DNA from: CAZMXP01 sp964570285
Lineage (GTDB): Bacteria > Planctomycetota > PLA2
Length of the DNA: 64,000 nt
Assembly (NCBI GenBank): GCA_964570285.1
Contig: CAZMXP010000021.1
Location: 8,308-72,307 of the forward strand
Direction: 5' to 3'
A program made the translations under genes and the position numbers. This document shows, in pieces, positions 40,153-50,979 of the stretch (the first letter of the stretch is position 1; the number at the start of each line of letters is the position of its first letter). Under the pieces are notes generated by a model. The model worked only from the letters and a program-made list of their open reading frames with translations. It did no database searches and was not told the origin of the DNA.

Positions 40153-42918
40153 ATGCCCGCGCAGTGGACCGTGGCCGGGGAAGTGCACCTGGTCCCTGGT
40201 CGGCATGCCGCCTCGGGGCTCCTCGTTCACGTCGTGGATCTCGACGGCGTGTGCTCGAAACCGCTGGGAAGCGCGGTCACCGACTCCGAGGGGCGCTACG
40301 AAGTCAGGTACGACGAGGCTGCGTTCCGCCACGAAAGGGAGACGCCCCCCGACATCTGCGTGCAGGTGCGCGACGCCGACGGACGGCTGCTGACGGACTC
40401 GGTGCGCGCGGCGACGAGGCACGCCGGCGCGCGGCAGGTGGTGGACCTGGGTGTCCGGGATCTGGTGCGCTCCGTGATTTGCATCGCAGGACTCGACGTC
40501 GACCTCGAGCACTTCGAACGGCTCGAACCGGAGGGGTTTCTCGAACTCGCGCGATCCCTGCTCGGCTGCCCCTGCGATCCGGATCGCCTGTCGGGCCTTT
40601 GGAGCCTGTGCCCCGATCTCTCGGCGGACCTCTTGCACTCGGGGAGCCTGACGCGGGCCGTGCGGCTGCTCCAGCGTCTGCCGCAGCTCAAGGAATGGTC
40701 CGAGGCCGTCGCCGAGGGCCTCCGCGGCCTGCTCGCTGGCCGCCCGGGGCCGGACGCGACGCTTCTGTGCGGCCCCTTCAGGATCGAGTATGCCACCTCC
40801 GGCACGGACGCGCCTCCCGCCGAAGACACGGGCCGCGCGATCCTCTTGCCTGGCACGCCGACCGTGGTCGGGACGACGGTCGCGCGCAACGGCGTGCCGG
40901 ACTACATCGAGCGTCTGTGCTTCTGGCTCCGCCGCGCGCTGGCCGCCTACACGGACCCTCCGTTCAGCCTGCGGGATCCTGCCCAGGGGCTCGGCACGAT
41001 CCGCGTCGTCGTGAAGAGCATCGCGATGTTCAACGCCTACACCGACGAGGATCTCACGCTCCACTTCGGGAACGGGATGAACGACGCCATGCTCGCGTTC
41101 CGTGCCGCGCACGAGTTGATGCACGTCGTCCAGGGGTACGGGTACGGCGGCGAGGACTACGAGATGGATGGGGAGTGGGCGCCGGCGCTGCGGGAGGGGG
41201 GCGCCGTGCTCGCCGAGGACGCGGTTTTCGACCGGGTCAACCGCTACGCGGTGATCGCCAGCACCCCGGGCGGTCCGATCGCCACTCCGTACGTCAGGAT
41301 GAACATCGGCCAAGGCTACGGCGCGTGCCTCCTGCTGAAGTACATCTGCGAGCAGCAGTCCGGTCGTGTCGGGCCGTCGGACGAACCCATGATCGGTGTC
41401 GAGACGTACCGCTCGCTGCTCGAGCAGTGCCATGCGAGAGGGTACGGGACCGGCACGGTTGCCGACGTGGTGGAGGGCCTGCCGTACTTCCAGTCCTTCT
41501 ACGCCTTCAAGTACGTTGACGCCGCGAAGCTGGACGAGTCGGCTTCCGAGACGCTCCTCGGCAACTTCTGGCTCGCCCTCTATCTCAAGGATCTCGGAAC
41601 CGCCAATCCGGATCGCCGTTTCGGGTTCATGGAAAACAATGAGAGGGTTCGGTTCGAGGAACTCGAGTCCCCTTCCGACGTGACCACGGTCGCGTCTCTC
41701 GGCAAGGTGGCGGTGGCCGACCGCTCGTTCGACGGCGCTCCGCTGGTCCTTGCGAGCGGCCAGAGCGAGATCCAGCCGTTCGCCGCTGCGTTCTACCGCG
41801 TGTCCATCGCCCCCGCCGTCGACACCTGCCGTGTCGTCTTCAATTCCTACGGCGCGTTCGACCGCCCGCTCGTCCAGATCGTGCTCGTCGAAGGGAACAG
41901 CAGGGTGCGAGACATCCTCCGCTCGGATCGGACGGAGTGGAGGCGCACGATCGCCAGCGTCCGCAACGGGATCGCCCTCGACCACATGCTCATCGTCGTG
42001 GCCGGGACCGACGTCGGCGGCCCGTTCGGGCTGAAGGTCGAGCCTGCGTCCCCCGCCCCGGACGTCATGGTGTCGCGCTGGCACCACGCCGCCGGCACGC
42101 ACTACGAGATCGACTCAAGGGGCTGGGCATGGACGTGGGTCTCACCCGACATCTGGGTCGACAATGACGACGACGGTCTCGCCGACGACCTCGTCCTGCT
42201 GGGGGAGGACAACCGGCTCCGGATTCGCATGCGCAACCAGGGCCGCGCCGCCGCGCACGGGATCAGCGTCAGGTTCTGGTACCAGGAGGCCTCGGCCGGG
42301 CTGAGCGACGCGGCTTGGCAGCCCGTGTGCGACGCTCACGGCGTCGTGCAGGTGCTCACCGGGCTCGCGCTGGCCGCCGGCGCTACCGGGACCTTCTCCG
42401 TCAATTGGGCGCCGCGACACCGCGGGGAGAGTGCGCACTTCTGCGTTCGCGCGGTCCTTTCCGTGCCCGGGGACCCGAACGTCGATAACAAGCGTTGCCT
42501 TTCGAACTTCGCCAACGTGCGTGCACGGGAGAGGGTGTTCCGGGTCACTTTGGCCTGCCACGAGCCTCCGAGAATTCCGATCCCCCCCGAGACCGGCTTC
42601 CACTCGATCCCCCGGGCCTTTCACCGGTGGGCAGTGAATGCCGGCGATCTTGCCCGTGCGCGGAGCGGCTCGCCGAGTGCCCGGAGGCTTGTACGCTTCG
42701 GGTTTCGCATCGAGCGTCAGCCGATCACGCGCCTCGTGCTACCCGTTCCGGCGAAAACACCGAGCCGGGTGGAGCGCATTCCCGATCCCCTCGGCCACTA
42801 CCCGACCGACGCCCGGGCGCTCCCGCCGGGCTTAGACGACGTGCCGATGATGACGCTGATCCAGCGCCGTGGCGCCGAGGTCGTCGGCGGATTCACGTGG
42901 GCGATCCGGGAGGACTAG
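40153..42918 (+). CDS. Large HExxH putative metalloprotease with Ig-like domains
   Basis: 921 aa, not assigned to a known family. An N-terminal transthyretin/carboxypeptidase-regulatory-like domain (WTVAGEVHLVPGRHAASGLL to SAVTDSEGRYEVRYDE), then a helical region with several Cys, then a catalytic-like region: AAHELMHVVQGYGYGGEDYE gives HExxH near residue 320, and GEWAPALREGGAVLAEDAVF about 20 residues on offers acidic third-ligand candidates. The C-terminal third has beta-sandwich repeats, one CARDB-like (DNRLRIRMRNQGRAAAHGIS). No signal peptide is seen. ATG 40153 has GGGAGG 8 bases upstream. Divergent from the FGE-domain kinase. Zinc protease activity is inferred from the motif only. Confidence 0.72.
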   Translation: MPAQWTVAGEVHLVPGRHAASGLLVHVVDLDGVCSKPLGSAVTDSEGRYEVRYDEAAFRHERETPPDICVQVRDADGRLLTDSVRAATRHAGARQVVDLGVRDLVRSVICIAGLDVDLEHFERLEPEGFLELARSLLGCPCDPDRLSGLWSLCPDLSADLLHSGSLTRAVRLLQRLPQLKEWSEAVAEGLRGLLAGRPGPDATLLCGPFRIEYATSGTDAPPAEDTGRAILLPGTPTVVGTTVARNGVPDYIERLCFWLRRALAAYTDPPFSLRDPAQGLGTIRVVVKSIAMFNAYTDEDLTLHFGNGMNDAMLAFRAAHELMHVVQGYGYGGEDYEMDGEWAPALREGGAVLAEDAVFDRVNRYAVIASTPGGPIATPYVRMNIGQGYGACLLLKYICEQQSGRVGPSDEPMIGVETYRSLLEQCHARGYGTGTVADVVEGLPYFQSFYAFKYVDAAKLDESASETLLGNFWLALYLKDLGTANPDRRFGFMENNERVRFEELESPSDVTTVASLGKVAVADRSFDGAPLVLASGQSEIQPFAAAFYRVSIAPAVDTCRVVFNSYGAFDRPLVQIVLVEGNSRVRDILRSDRTEWRRTIASVRNGIALDHMLIVVAGTDVGGPFGLKVEPASPAPDVMVSRWHHAAGTHYEIDSRGWAWTWVSPDIWVDNDDDGLADDLVLLGEDNRLRIRMRNQGRAAAHGISVRFWYQEASAGLSDAAWQPVCDAHGVVQVLTGLALAAGATGTFSVNWAPRHRGESAHFCVRAVLSVPGDPNVDNKRCLSNFANVRARERVFRVTLACHEPPRIPIPPETGFHSIPRAFHRWAVNAGDLARARSGSPSARRLVRFGFRIERQPITRLVLPVPAKTPSRVERIPDPLGHYPTDARALPPGLDDVPMMTLIQRRGAEVVGGFTWAIRED

Positions 42919-43158
42919 GACGACGATGATGCGCCATTGGCCCCGTCGGAACGCTCTTGCCGGAGCGCAACCGCGCAGAATGCGCCGGGGGACGGTCCAT
43001 GGCGGAGGGCGGCATCCCGCCGTGCGCCCGCCGTGCGTCCGTGCCGAGCCGCGTGCGTTCCTGCCGCGGCGTCCCGACTCCAGGCGCGATCAAGAGGGGT
43101 GCATGCGGGGCCGCCTGCCTGCGTCACAAGGCGGGGAGGATCGATCGGGAGGATACGC

Positions 43159-44175
43159 ATGAGCAGAGTGCCGCCCACGGCCCGTTCCGTCGTCGTCATG
43201 GTCCTGCTGGGGGGGCTAGGCTGTGCCCGCGTACCCACGCTCCGCGAGGATCAGCGCGACATCAGGACCGCGTTGATCGATCTCTACACGGACCAGATCC
43301 TCGACAACCTGACGCGCGCGAAGAAGCTCCTCCCGATGCTCCACGTCGACTACTCGAAGATGACCGGGACCGTCGATACGACGATCCGCGGGAAGGCCAC
43401 CGCATCGGCGGATTGGAACGACAAGGACTTCGGCCTCCGTCCCGCCGGGGCAACCCCTCCCGCGACCGGCTCGGTGCCCGAGGTCGCGTCGAGCAGGCGC
43501 ACTCTCGCCTTGGAGGGGGAAGGGAGCAGGAAGGCGACCCTGAATGTCACGGGCGATCCGGTGATCAGCAACCGCAGCCTCTATCGCGCGTATCTCGATT
43601 TCGTGCGGAGGCCGGAGCGTTTCGTCGAAAGCAATTCGGACGGGGTGGAGGAGGCGCACGTCGGTCGCTGGTCGGATGGTGTGTATTACTACGTCCCGAG
43701 GAGGTTCGCTGCGGAGTTCATGAATCTCTACCTCGACACGACCGTGGCCCGCGTCACGACGGGGCCGTCGAGAGCTGTGGAGTACTACGAAGTGATGATC
43801 CGTGTGGTCAAGCCCCGCGACGGACCTGCGGAGGTTGTGCCGGGAAACAGGACGCTGCTGGAGATGGAGCTTGATCGCGGAATCCCGAATGCCTCGGGAT
43901 GGATGAGCGCGGTCGTGAACGGCACCGTGAGGGAATTCTCGGTGCAGCCACTCGTCGGCGCGCCGGCCGGCGCGCCGACCAGCAAGCTGCTGCTTCTCGT
44001 GAACGCCCCGCCGGGATCCCAAGCCGTCTTGGATCTCACGCGTTCCATCCCGCAGGAGCGCGTGAGGATCTACCTCGATGGTTATTTGCCGCCGCCCGAC
44101 CCCACATCCCAGGTCCTTGAGGACATTCGCCACGAACTGGAGCTTCAGCGGATCGCGGCGGGAGCCGCCCGCTGA
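43159..44175 (+). CDS. Probable lipoprotein of unknown function
   Basis: 338 aa. The N terminus (SVVVMVLLGGLGCARVPTL) is a short hydrophobic helix followed by Cys, a lipoprotein-like signal with an imperfect lipobox. The mature part has a helical start (TALIDLYTDQILDNLTRAKKLLPML), then mixed alpha/beta sequence with many aromatic residues (YLDFVRRPERFVESN, GVYYYVPRRFAAEFMNLYL). No known domain recognised. ATG 43159 has GGGAGG 6 bases upstream; the frame is open further upstream but without homology or SD. It follows the HExxH gene after 240 bp in which no other gene is visible. Convergent with the PNGase F-like gene, 21 bp apart. Confidence 0.72.
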   Translation: MSRVPPTARSVVVMVLLGGLGCARVPTLREDQRDIRTALIDLYTDQILDNLTRAKKLLPMLHVDYSKMTGTVDTTIRGKATASADWNDKDFGLRPAGATPPATGSVPEVASSRRTLALEGEGSRKATLNVTGDPVISNRSLYRAYLDFVRRPERFVESNSDGVEEAHVGRWSDGVYYYVPRRFAAEFMNLYLDTTVARVTTGPSRAVEYYEVMIRVVKPRDGPAEVVPGNRTLLEMELDRGIPNASGWMSAVVNGTVREFSVQPLVGAPAGAPTSKLLLLVNAPPGSQAVLDLTRSIPQERVRIYLDGYLPPPDPTSQVLEDIRHELELQRIAAGAAR

Positions 44176-44196
44176 CGGGCAGCTGGACGCCCGAGC

Positions 44197-46050
44197 CTAG
44201 CGACCACCAAACTGCACGCCCAGCCGCCCCGGATCGACGTCGACTTCGATCCGCTCCGCGCCGCGGTAGACGACGACGCGCACCCTGGCCCGCTTCGCGT
44301 CGAGCGCGCCCGCGATCGCGGCGCGCAGGTCCTCGACGGAGTCGAGCCGCTTGCCGTCGTAGCTCGCGAGATAGTCCCCCTGCCGGATGCCCGCCTTCGC
44401 GGCGCTGCTGTCGTTGGCAACCCCCGTCACGAAGAGCACGGGCGCGGCCATGGGCGCCCGCGGCTCCCGATAGAGGATCAGGTAGGCGCGCACGTTGTGG
44501 CTCGCGGCGTTCACCTCGTTCGGCGGCGGGGCCTGCGCGGGGTCGGGGAACTCGTACGGCGAGGGCTCGTAGCGCAACTCCGCCGTCGCGCCCGGCCGCA
44601 GGTGCCCCGTCAGGTCGATCCACCAGGGCCGGACGAGGTCGCCCGGCGCCCAGCCGGCGCGCGCGAACTTCCACGTGCCGAACTGCGGGCGGTTCGGGTT
44701 CAGGTAGCAGTCCGCCTTCCAGAGGAGGTTCTCGAAGCGCTGCTCGGCCGCCTCGGGTGCCGCGCGGAAGATGAGCGCCCTCCTCGCCGGCGTGAACTCG
44801 CCCACCTGCGAGTGGCCGGTCGTCGTCACGAAGAGGCGCGCGGCCTTCGTCTCCGCATCGATCGCGACCGTCCGCGGCCCGAAGAAGTCGCGGAAGTGGT
44901 TCTCGGCCGAGCGGTAGTGGGCCGTGCCGTGCCAGAGCGGGACGGCGCGGAAGGGCTCGAGGCGCGGCGTCCCGTGGTGGAAGTCGAGGGAGACGCTCAT
45001 CATGTAGCCGCGGTTCATGTAGAAGTTCGTGCCCGCCGCGACCTCGAAGCGCGTCTTGCCCGCGAGCAGCGGCCGGAAGTGCGTCACGTCCACCTGCCAG
45101 CGGCACGGCGTGCGGTAGGAGGTGATGAACGGCACGATGCCGCGCCGGTTGCCCTCCGCGTCGAACACCGAGACCTCCCCGCAGCGGTCCCACTCGTCCC
45201 AGTCCTTGCCCGCGTCGTGGATCTCGAGCGTCAGGATCACGCGCCCGAAAGCCCAGTCCGCGGGCGGCAGCGGGGCCTCCGCCTCGTAGGCGGTCTTCGC
45301 GTTGTTCGTCAGCACGTGGTTGAAGACCTCGACATGGACGGGCGGCCTGGGCGTCGCCGCCGCGGCGCCCGCCTCGAACCTCAACTCGTCGATGTCGAAC
45401 CGCGTCGTCGCGTCGGCCCGGGTTCCGGCGCCGAGCGCGAGGCGCGCCTCGTACGGCAGCAGGCCCGGCACGAAGAAGCGGTCGTAGACCGTCTCGCCGG
45501 CGACGCGCACGGTCACCTCCGCGCCGCCGCACACGTGTTCCAGCGAGACCTCGCATGCGACCGACGCCCCCCGGAACTCGGCGGGCGCGACGCGCTTGAC
45601 GATCTCGCGCCCGTCCCAGTGCAGCGACACCTCGCGCTCCGGCAGGCCCTGGTAGTTGCCCCACGGCCCAAACATCTCCTCGCTCGGCGGGTTGTGCACG
45701 TCGAATCCCACCGCGAAGGTGCCCCGCAGGTTGGGCTCGACCCAACTCCTGACGAAGGGCGCCGGCCCGCGCGCGCCATACTCGCCCGTGCTCAGGAAGA
45801 GGATCGCGCCGCCGTCGCCGCCCGCCTCCACGCGCAGCCTGCAGCGCAACGAGAGCGACTCCCGCGCGCCCGCGTGCGCCACATCGAACGCGATCGCATT
45901 CGACTGCCCGGCGGTCCGTGCCTCATCGAGCAACCGGTACTGCCCGTCCGCGCATCGCGGCCCCTCCCCCGCGCCGAACCGCGAGGGGTGCGCGGCGGGC
46001 TCGCCGGCGACCACGGGCAGCGACAGCAGGACGATCGCGAGCCATCTCAT
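44197..46050 (-). CDS. Secreted PNGase F-like protein with C-terminal PDZ domain
   Basis: 617 aa, signal peptide MRWLAIVLLSLPVVAGEP. Residues about 40-225 look like a LamG-type beta-sandwich. Residues about 235-500 resemble peptide-N-glycosidase F: LTLEIHDAGKDWDEWDRCGE with the conserved WDR, GIVPFITSYRTPCRWQVDVTHFRPLLAG, SVSLDFHHGTPRLEPFRAVPLW, which track the RFITPY ... GWEIDATDFKSLL ... GTPDYKYSAVVPV blocks of PNGase F from memory. The end (about 530-617) is PDZ-like: GVANDSSAAKAGIRQGDYLASYDGKRLDSVEDL, in pieces. A deglycosylase role is possible; the catalytic residues need structural confirmation. ATG 46050 is preferred, because the in-frame TTG 46059 falls in a TAGGGT -10-like hexamer 8 bases upstream. 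Confidence 0.75.
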   Translation of the reverse strand: MRWLAIVLLSLPVVAGEPAAHPSRFGAGEGPRCADGQYRLLDEARTAGQSNAIAFDVAHAGARESLSLRCRLRVEAGGDGGAILFLSTGEYGARGPAPFVRSWVEPNLRGTFAVGFDVHNPPSEEMFGPWGNYQGLPEREVSLHWDGREIVKRVAPAEFRGASVACEVSLEHVCGGAEVTVRVAGETVYDRFFVPGLLPYEARLALGAGTRADATTRFDIDELRFEAGAAAATPRPPVHVEVFNHVLTNNAKTAYEAEAPLPPADWAFGRVILTLEIHDAGKDWDEWDRCGEVSVFDAEGNRRGIVPFITSYRTPCRWQVDVTHFRPLLAGKTRFEVAAGTNFYMNRGYMMSVSLDFHHGTPRLEPFRAVPLWHGTAHYRSAENHFRDFFGPRTVAIDAETKAARLFVTTTGHSQVGEFTPARRALIFRAAPEAAEQRFENLLWKADCYLNPNRPQFGTWKFARAGWAPGDLVRPWWIDLTGHLRPGATAELRYEPSPYEFPDPAQAPPPNEVNAASHNVRAYLILYREPRAPMAAPVLFVTGVANDSSAAKAGIRQGDYLASYDGKRLDSVEDLRAAIAGALDAKRARVRVVVYRGAERIEVDVDPGRLGVQFGGR

Positions 46051-46058
46051 CGGCCCCA

Positions 46059-46075
46059 ACCCTACCCGATATCAT
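46059..46075. promoter_or_regulatory. Divergent promoter region
   Basis: On the minus strand TAGGGT (46064-46059) lies 8 bases before ATG 46050. On the plus strand TATCAT (46070-46075) lies 9 bases before GTG 46085, where GAGGGA also offers a ribosome site. The gap between the two genes is only 34 bp. Confidence 0.45.
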
Positions 46076-46084
46076 CGAGGGACC

Positions 46085-47563
46085 GTGAATCCGCGAAGCT
46101 TGCTCGTGGCGTTCGTGCTGGTCACTGCCGTGCTCGTCGCGTGGTGGCTCCTCGGGGACGAGGTCGCGCGCGGTTCGAAGCCGCGACCGTCGTTGCAGGC
46201 CGCTCCGGGGCGGGAGGCACCGCCTCCCCCGCAGCCGATCGAGAGGGGGCCCGGGGGAGAGGTGCCCGCACCCCCCGCGCCCCCCGAACATGCCACGATC
46301 GAAGGGACGGTCACCGGGCCGAACGGCCCCCTCTGGGCCGTCTCCGTGGTCGCCGAGAGCACCGACGAGGTCGCCCCGTGGGTCTCGGGCGGCACGAACA
46401 CGGAGGGGCGCTTTCGCCTGCAGGTGGAGGCCCCGGGGAACTACAGGATCGTCGTCGCGCCGGACCCCGCGACCGGGGTCCGGCGGCGAATCCGCGTCGT
46501 ACGCGCGCTGGAACCGGGGGAGCGGCGCATGATCGATGTCGATCTCGTGCGAGGACTTCGCGCGGCGGGCGTGATCGAGGGCGCGCGCGAGGTGCTCGTG
46601 AGCGCCGTCGGCGCGGAGCGCTACCGGGACATTGGCGCGGTGGCCACGACGGACTGGAGCGTGCTTGAGCCCCACGTGACGGCTACCGTGAAGACGGACG
46701 AGCAGGGAGGCTTCGCCTTCTCCAGCCTCGAAGATCTCGACTACGTGCTCGTCGTGCGCAAGCCGGGGGTCGAACTCGTGGCGCCGGTCCTCTTCCGCGC
46801 GGGTGACCTCGACGTGCGCGGCGTGGTCGCGGCGGTCTTCGACCCCCCGACCGTGCGCGACCTCGGGACCGGCGAGGCGGTCGCCGAGTTCCGCGCGACG
46901 GCGCTGGACGAGTCGGGGCGGGTCCTCGAAGTGTTCGAGGGGCGCGAGGGGCGGCTGATGGCACCGCTTCGATTCGCGCCGGCGCCCTACCGCGTCGATC
47001 TGGTTGTCGAGAGCCGCGGCTACTTCGCGACGAGGGTGTGGCTCCGCCACGCGCCCGCCCTGTGGCTCAATCCGGTCCTCGATGCGAGTGTCGCGATCAC
47101 CGTCGCGTATGGCGACGGCGCGCCCGCGCGGGGCCCGCTGGCGGTCGCGATCACCGCCCGCCACGGGCAGAATGCGACGGAGATCGTCGTAGAGGAGAGC
47201 GGGCCTGGCCTCTACCGCACCGCGATTCCGCCGGGGGAGTGGCTCGTGGCGGTCCGGAGCCGGCACGAGCTTGCGGCATGGTCGCGGCAGGCGAGTACGA
47301 CGGTTGCCGCGGGTGAGGCGCCGCCTCTCGCGATCAGGCTCTCCCGCGGCGGAGCGCTGGTCGTGCGAAGTCCGGCTGCCGGGGTCCTGTTGTGCGATGG
47401 TCCCGCGGCGGGGAGGCATTGGCCGCTCCGGGCGGGGGAAAACCGCTTCGAGGACGCGGCGGTGGGCATGTATCGGCTCGCCGCCGCCCACAAGCGCGCG
47501 GCGTCGCTCTGGGCAGAGGTGAAGGCCGGCGAGACGACGGAGGTGGATCTGCCGCCGCCGTAA
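46085..47563 (+). CDS. Membrane-anchored carboxypeptidase-regulatory-like domain protein
   Basis: 492 aa. N-terminal membrane helix (LLVAFVLVTAVLVAWWLLG), a Pro-rich linker, then a chain of beta-sandwich modules: EHATIEGTVTGPNGPLWAVSVVAES with NTEGRFRLQVEAPGNYRIVV (classic carboxypeptidase regulatory repeat), a second with KTDEQGGFAFSSLEDLDYVLVV, and further degenerate copies. No catalytic motif. Likely an envelope protein exposed to the periplasm. GTG start with GAGGG at 46077-46081; the identical GAGGGGACCGTG context occurs at the next gene. Function unknown. Confidence 0.75.
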   Translation: MNPRSLLVAFVLVTAVLVAWWLLGDEVARGSKPRPSLQAAPGREAPPPPQPIERGPGGEVPAPPAPPEHATIEGTVTGPNGPLWAVSVVAESTDEVAPWVSGGTNTEGRFRLQVEAPGNYRIVVAPDPATGVRRRIRVVRALEPGERRMIDVDLVRGLRAAGVIEGAREVLVSAVGAERYRDIGAVATTDWSVLEPHVTATVKTDEQGGFAFSSLEDLDYVLVVRKPGVELVAPVLFRAGDLDVRGVVAAVFDPPTVRDLGTGEAVAEFRATALDESGRVLEVFEGREGRLMAPLRFAPAPYRVDLVVESRGYFATRVWLRHAPALWLNPVLDASVAITVAYGDGAPARGPLAVAITARHGQNATEIVVEESGPGLYRTAIPPGEWLVAVRSRHELAAWSRQASTTVAAGEAPPLAIRLSRGGALVVRSPAAGVLLCDGPAAGRHWPLRAGENRFEDAAVGMYRLAAAHKRAASLWAEVKAGETTEVDLPPP

Positions 47564-47595
47564 AGTCCCCCGGCGCGCGCGTCGATGAGGGGACC

Positions 47596-48211
47596 GTGAC
47601 TGGGGGATCGAACGGGGGCGCCGTCGCGGCGGACCCGCGACTGCTGCACACCGTCCGGCTGCTGCTCGCGCTGGGGTGGTTGGCGGCCGCGGGCGCCGGT
47701 CTCTTCGTGCTGGAGCGCCACGCCGCCACGCCGGCCGCGGAGGCGAGTGTGCAGGGGCTCTGGCCCCCGGACTCGAGGCTCGCGCCGCCGCGCGGGCGGC
47801 CGCTGCTGCTGCTCTTCCTCCACCCGGAGTGCCCGTGCAGCAGGGCGACCCTCACCGAGTTGGCGCGACTCGTCGCGCGCGCGGGGGGGAGCGTGGACGT
47901 CGTGGCGCTGCTCTGCGCGGAGGGGGAGAGGCTCGTTTCGAGCGTGGAGGCGATCCCGGGCGTCCGCGTGTGCGCCGACCGGGACGGCGAGGAGGCGCGC
48001 CGCTTTGGAGCGGCGGCCTCGGGCCACTGCCTGCTCTATGGAGGCGGCGGAGCACTTCTCTACAGCGGCGGCATCACGGGGGCGCGGGGGCACGAGGGGG
48101 ACAACGCGGGGGCCGACGCGATCGTGGCGCACCTCGCGGGGAGCGGCGGTGCCGCGCGGGGGCCGGTCTACGGTTGCCCGCTCGTTCGGAGCGGGATGGG
48201 GGAGGCGACGG

Positions 48212-48219
<8 letters not shown>
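47596..48219 (+). CDS. RedB-like membrane protein with thioredoxin-type fold
   Basis: 207 aa. A membrane helix (TVRLLLALGWLAAAGAGLFVL) is followed by a thioredoxin-like domain: RPLLLLFLHPECPCSRATLTELARLVARAG with Cys-Pro-Cys in the CxxC position, then RFGAAASGHCLLYGGGGALLYSGGITGARGHEGDN and a terminal YGCPL. From memory this is the RedB type, which in Planctomycetota and Myxococcota sits directly upstream of a hybrid histidine kinase, as here (8-base overlap). Redox input to the kinase is a reasonable inference. Sequences are quoted in part. GTG 47596 has GAGGGG 3 bases upstream. Confidence 0.78.
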
Positions 48220-50445
<2,226 letters not shown>

Positions 50446-50449
<4 letters not shown>

Positions 50450-50480
50450 GAGTTTGTCCGACTTTTCGTCGGACAAACTC
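50446..50480 (+). repeat. Terminal palindrome related to IS/MITE ends, also terminator-like
   Basis: CTAG at 50446-50449 is followed by a perfect 13-bp stem GAGTTTGTCCGAC / GTCGGACAAACTC (50450-50462, 50468-50480) with loop TTTTC. The TAG is the stop codon of the hybrid kinase. The sequence matches the ends of the elements at 50914 and 53310. It may also terminate transcription, although only TT follows the stem. Confidence 0.7.
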
Positions 50481-50509
50481 TTAAGTGAAAGGGGGTTCGC
50501 TGTCGGTGA

Positions 50510-50830
50510 CCGGCCGCCAGGCGCCGGACTACCGCACGATCAGCGACTTCCGGAAGCGGCCATCGGACCGCGACGACGAGCCTCCCGGCCCGGGCCGTCC
50601 GCAGGGCCTGCAAGACGATGCGGGCCCGGGGCGATGCGGACCCGCCTGAGACGCGGCGGCTATCAGAGCCGGTACCGCCTGCGGAAGCAGACCGCGGAAC
50701 CTGTGTTCGCAACGTGAAGGGGCGAGGACTACGCGAGTTCCCGCTACGAGGCTTGGCGAAGGTCGCCGGCCTTCAGCCTGGCGCGCAAGGGACACAACCT
50801 CCTCAAGCTGGCAGCCGCAGGGGCGTGAGG
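50510..50830 (+). pseudogene. Decayed IS1182-like (DDE_Tnp_1) transposase
   Basis: Three pieces of a transposase in shifting frames. About 50510-50560 reads RQAPDYRTISDFRKR, matching the N-terminal FRTISDFRKRH region. About 50630-50714 reads SRYRLRKQTAEPVFAT, matching YRLRKQTVEPVFGQIK near the C terminus. After frameshifts comes KGRGLREFPLRGLAKV, then RKGHNLLKLAAAGA with a stop. Several hundred codons of the catalytic middle are missing. The remnant lies between TIR-like ends with CTAG at 50446 and 50976. The rest of 50481-50913 contains no intact gene. Confidence 0.75.
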
Positions 50831-50913
50831 CGGAGCGCCGCCCCTTGCGCAGGAGCCCCCCTCGATCGCGGCGATGGCTCATGGAGACCCACGACTTGCG
50901 TCGCGTCGAATTT

Positions 50914-50979
50914 GGAGCTTGTCCGGGTCCGGTTGGCCCCGAAGCGTGGCTGAGGGCCATGACCCGGACAAGCTCCTAG
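50914..50979 (+). mobile_element. Palindromic MITE-like element, copy 1 (or right end of the decayed IS)
   Basis: Arms GGAGCTTGTCCGGGTC (50914-50929) and GACCCGGACAAGCTCC (50961-50976) pair perfectly. The inner 31 bp is almost identical to copy 2. CTAG follows the right arm; the left side reads TTTG instead. The right arm contains the stop codon (TAG, minus strand) of the HAMP protein gene. Confidence 0.75.

Noticed and set aside
42919..43158. Small gene in the gap before the lipoprotein
   Set aside because: Open frames exist here but none has a ribosome site, domain or plausible composition; the gap seems to be leader sequence.
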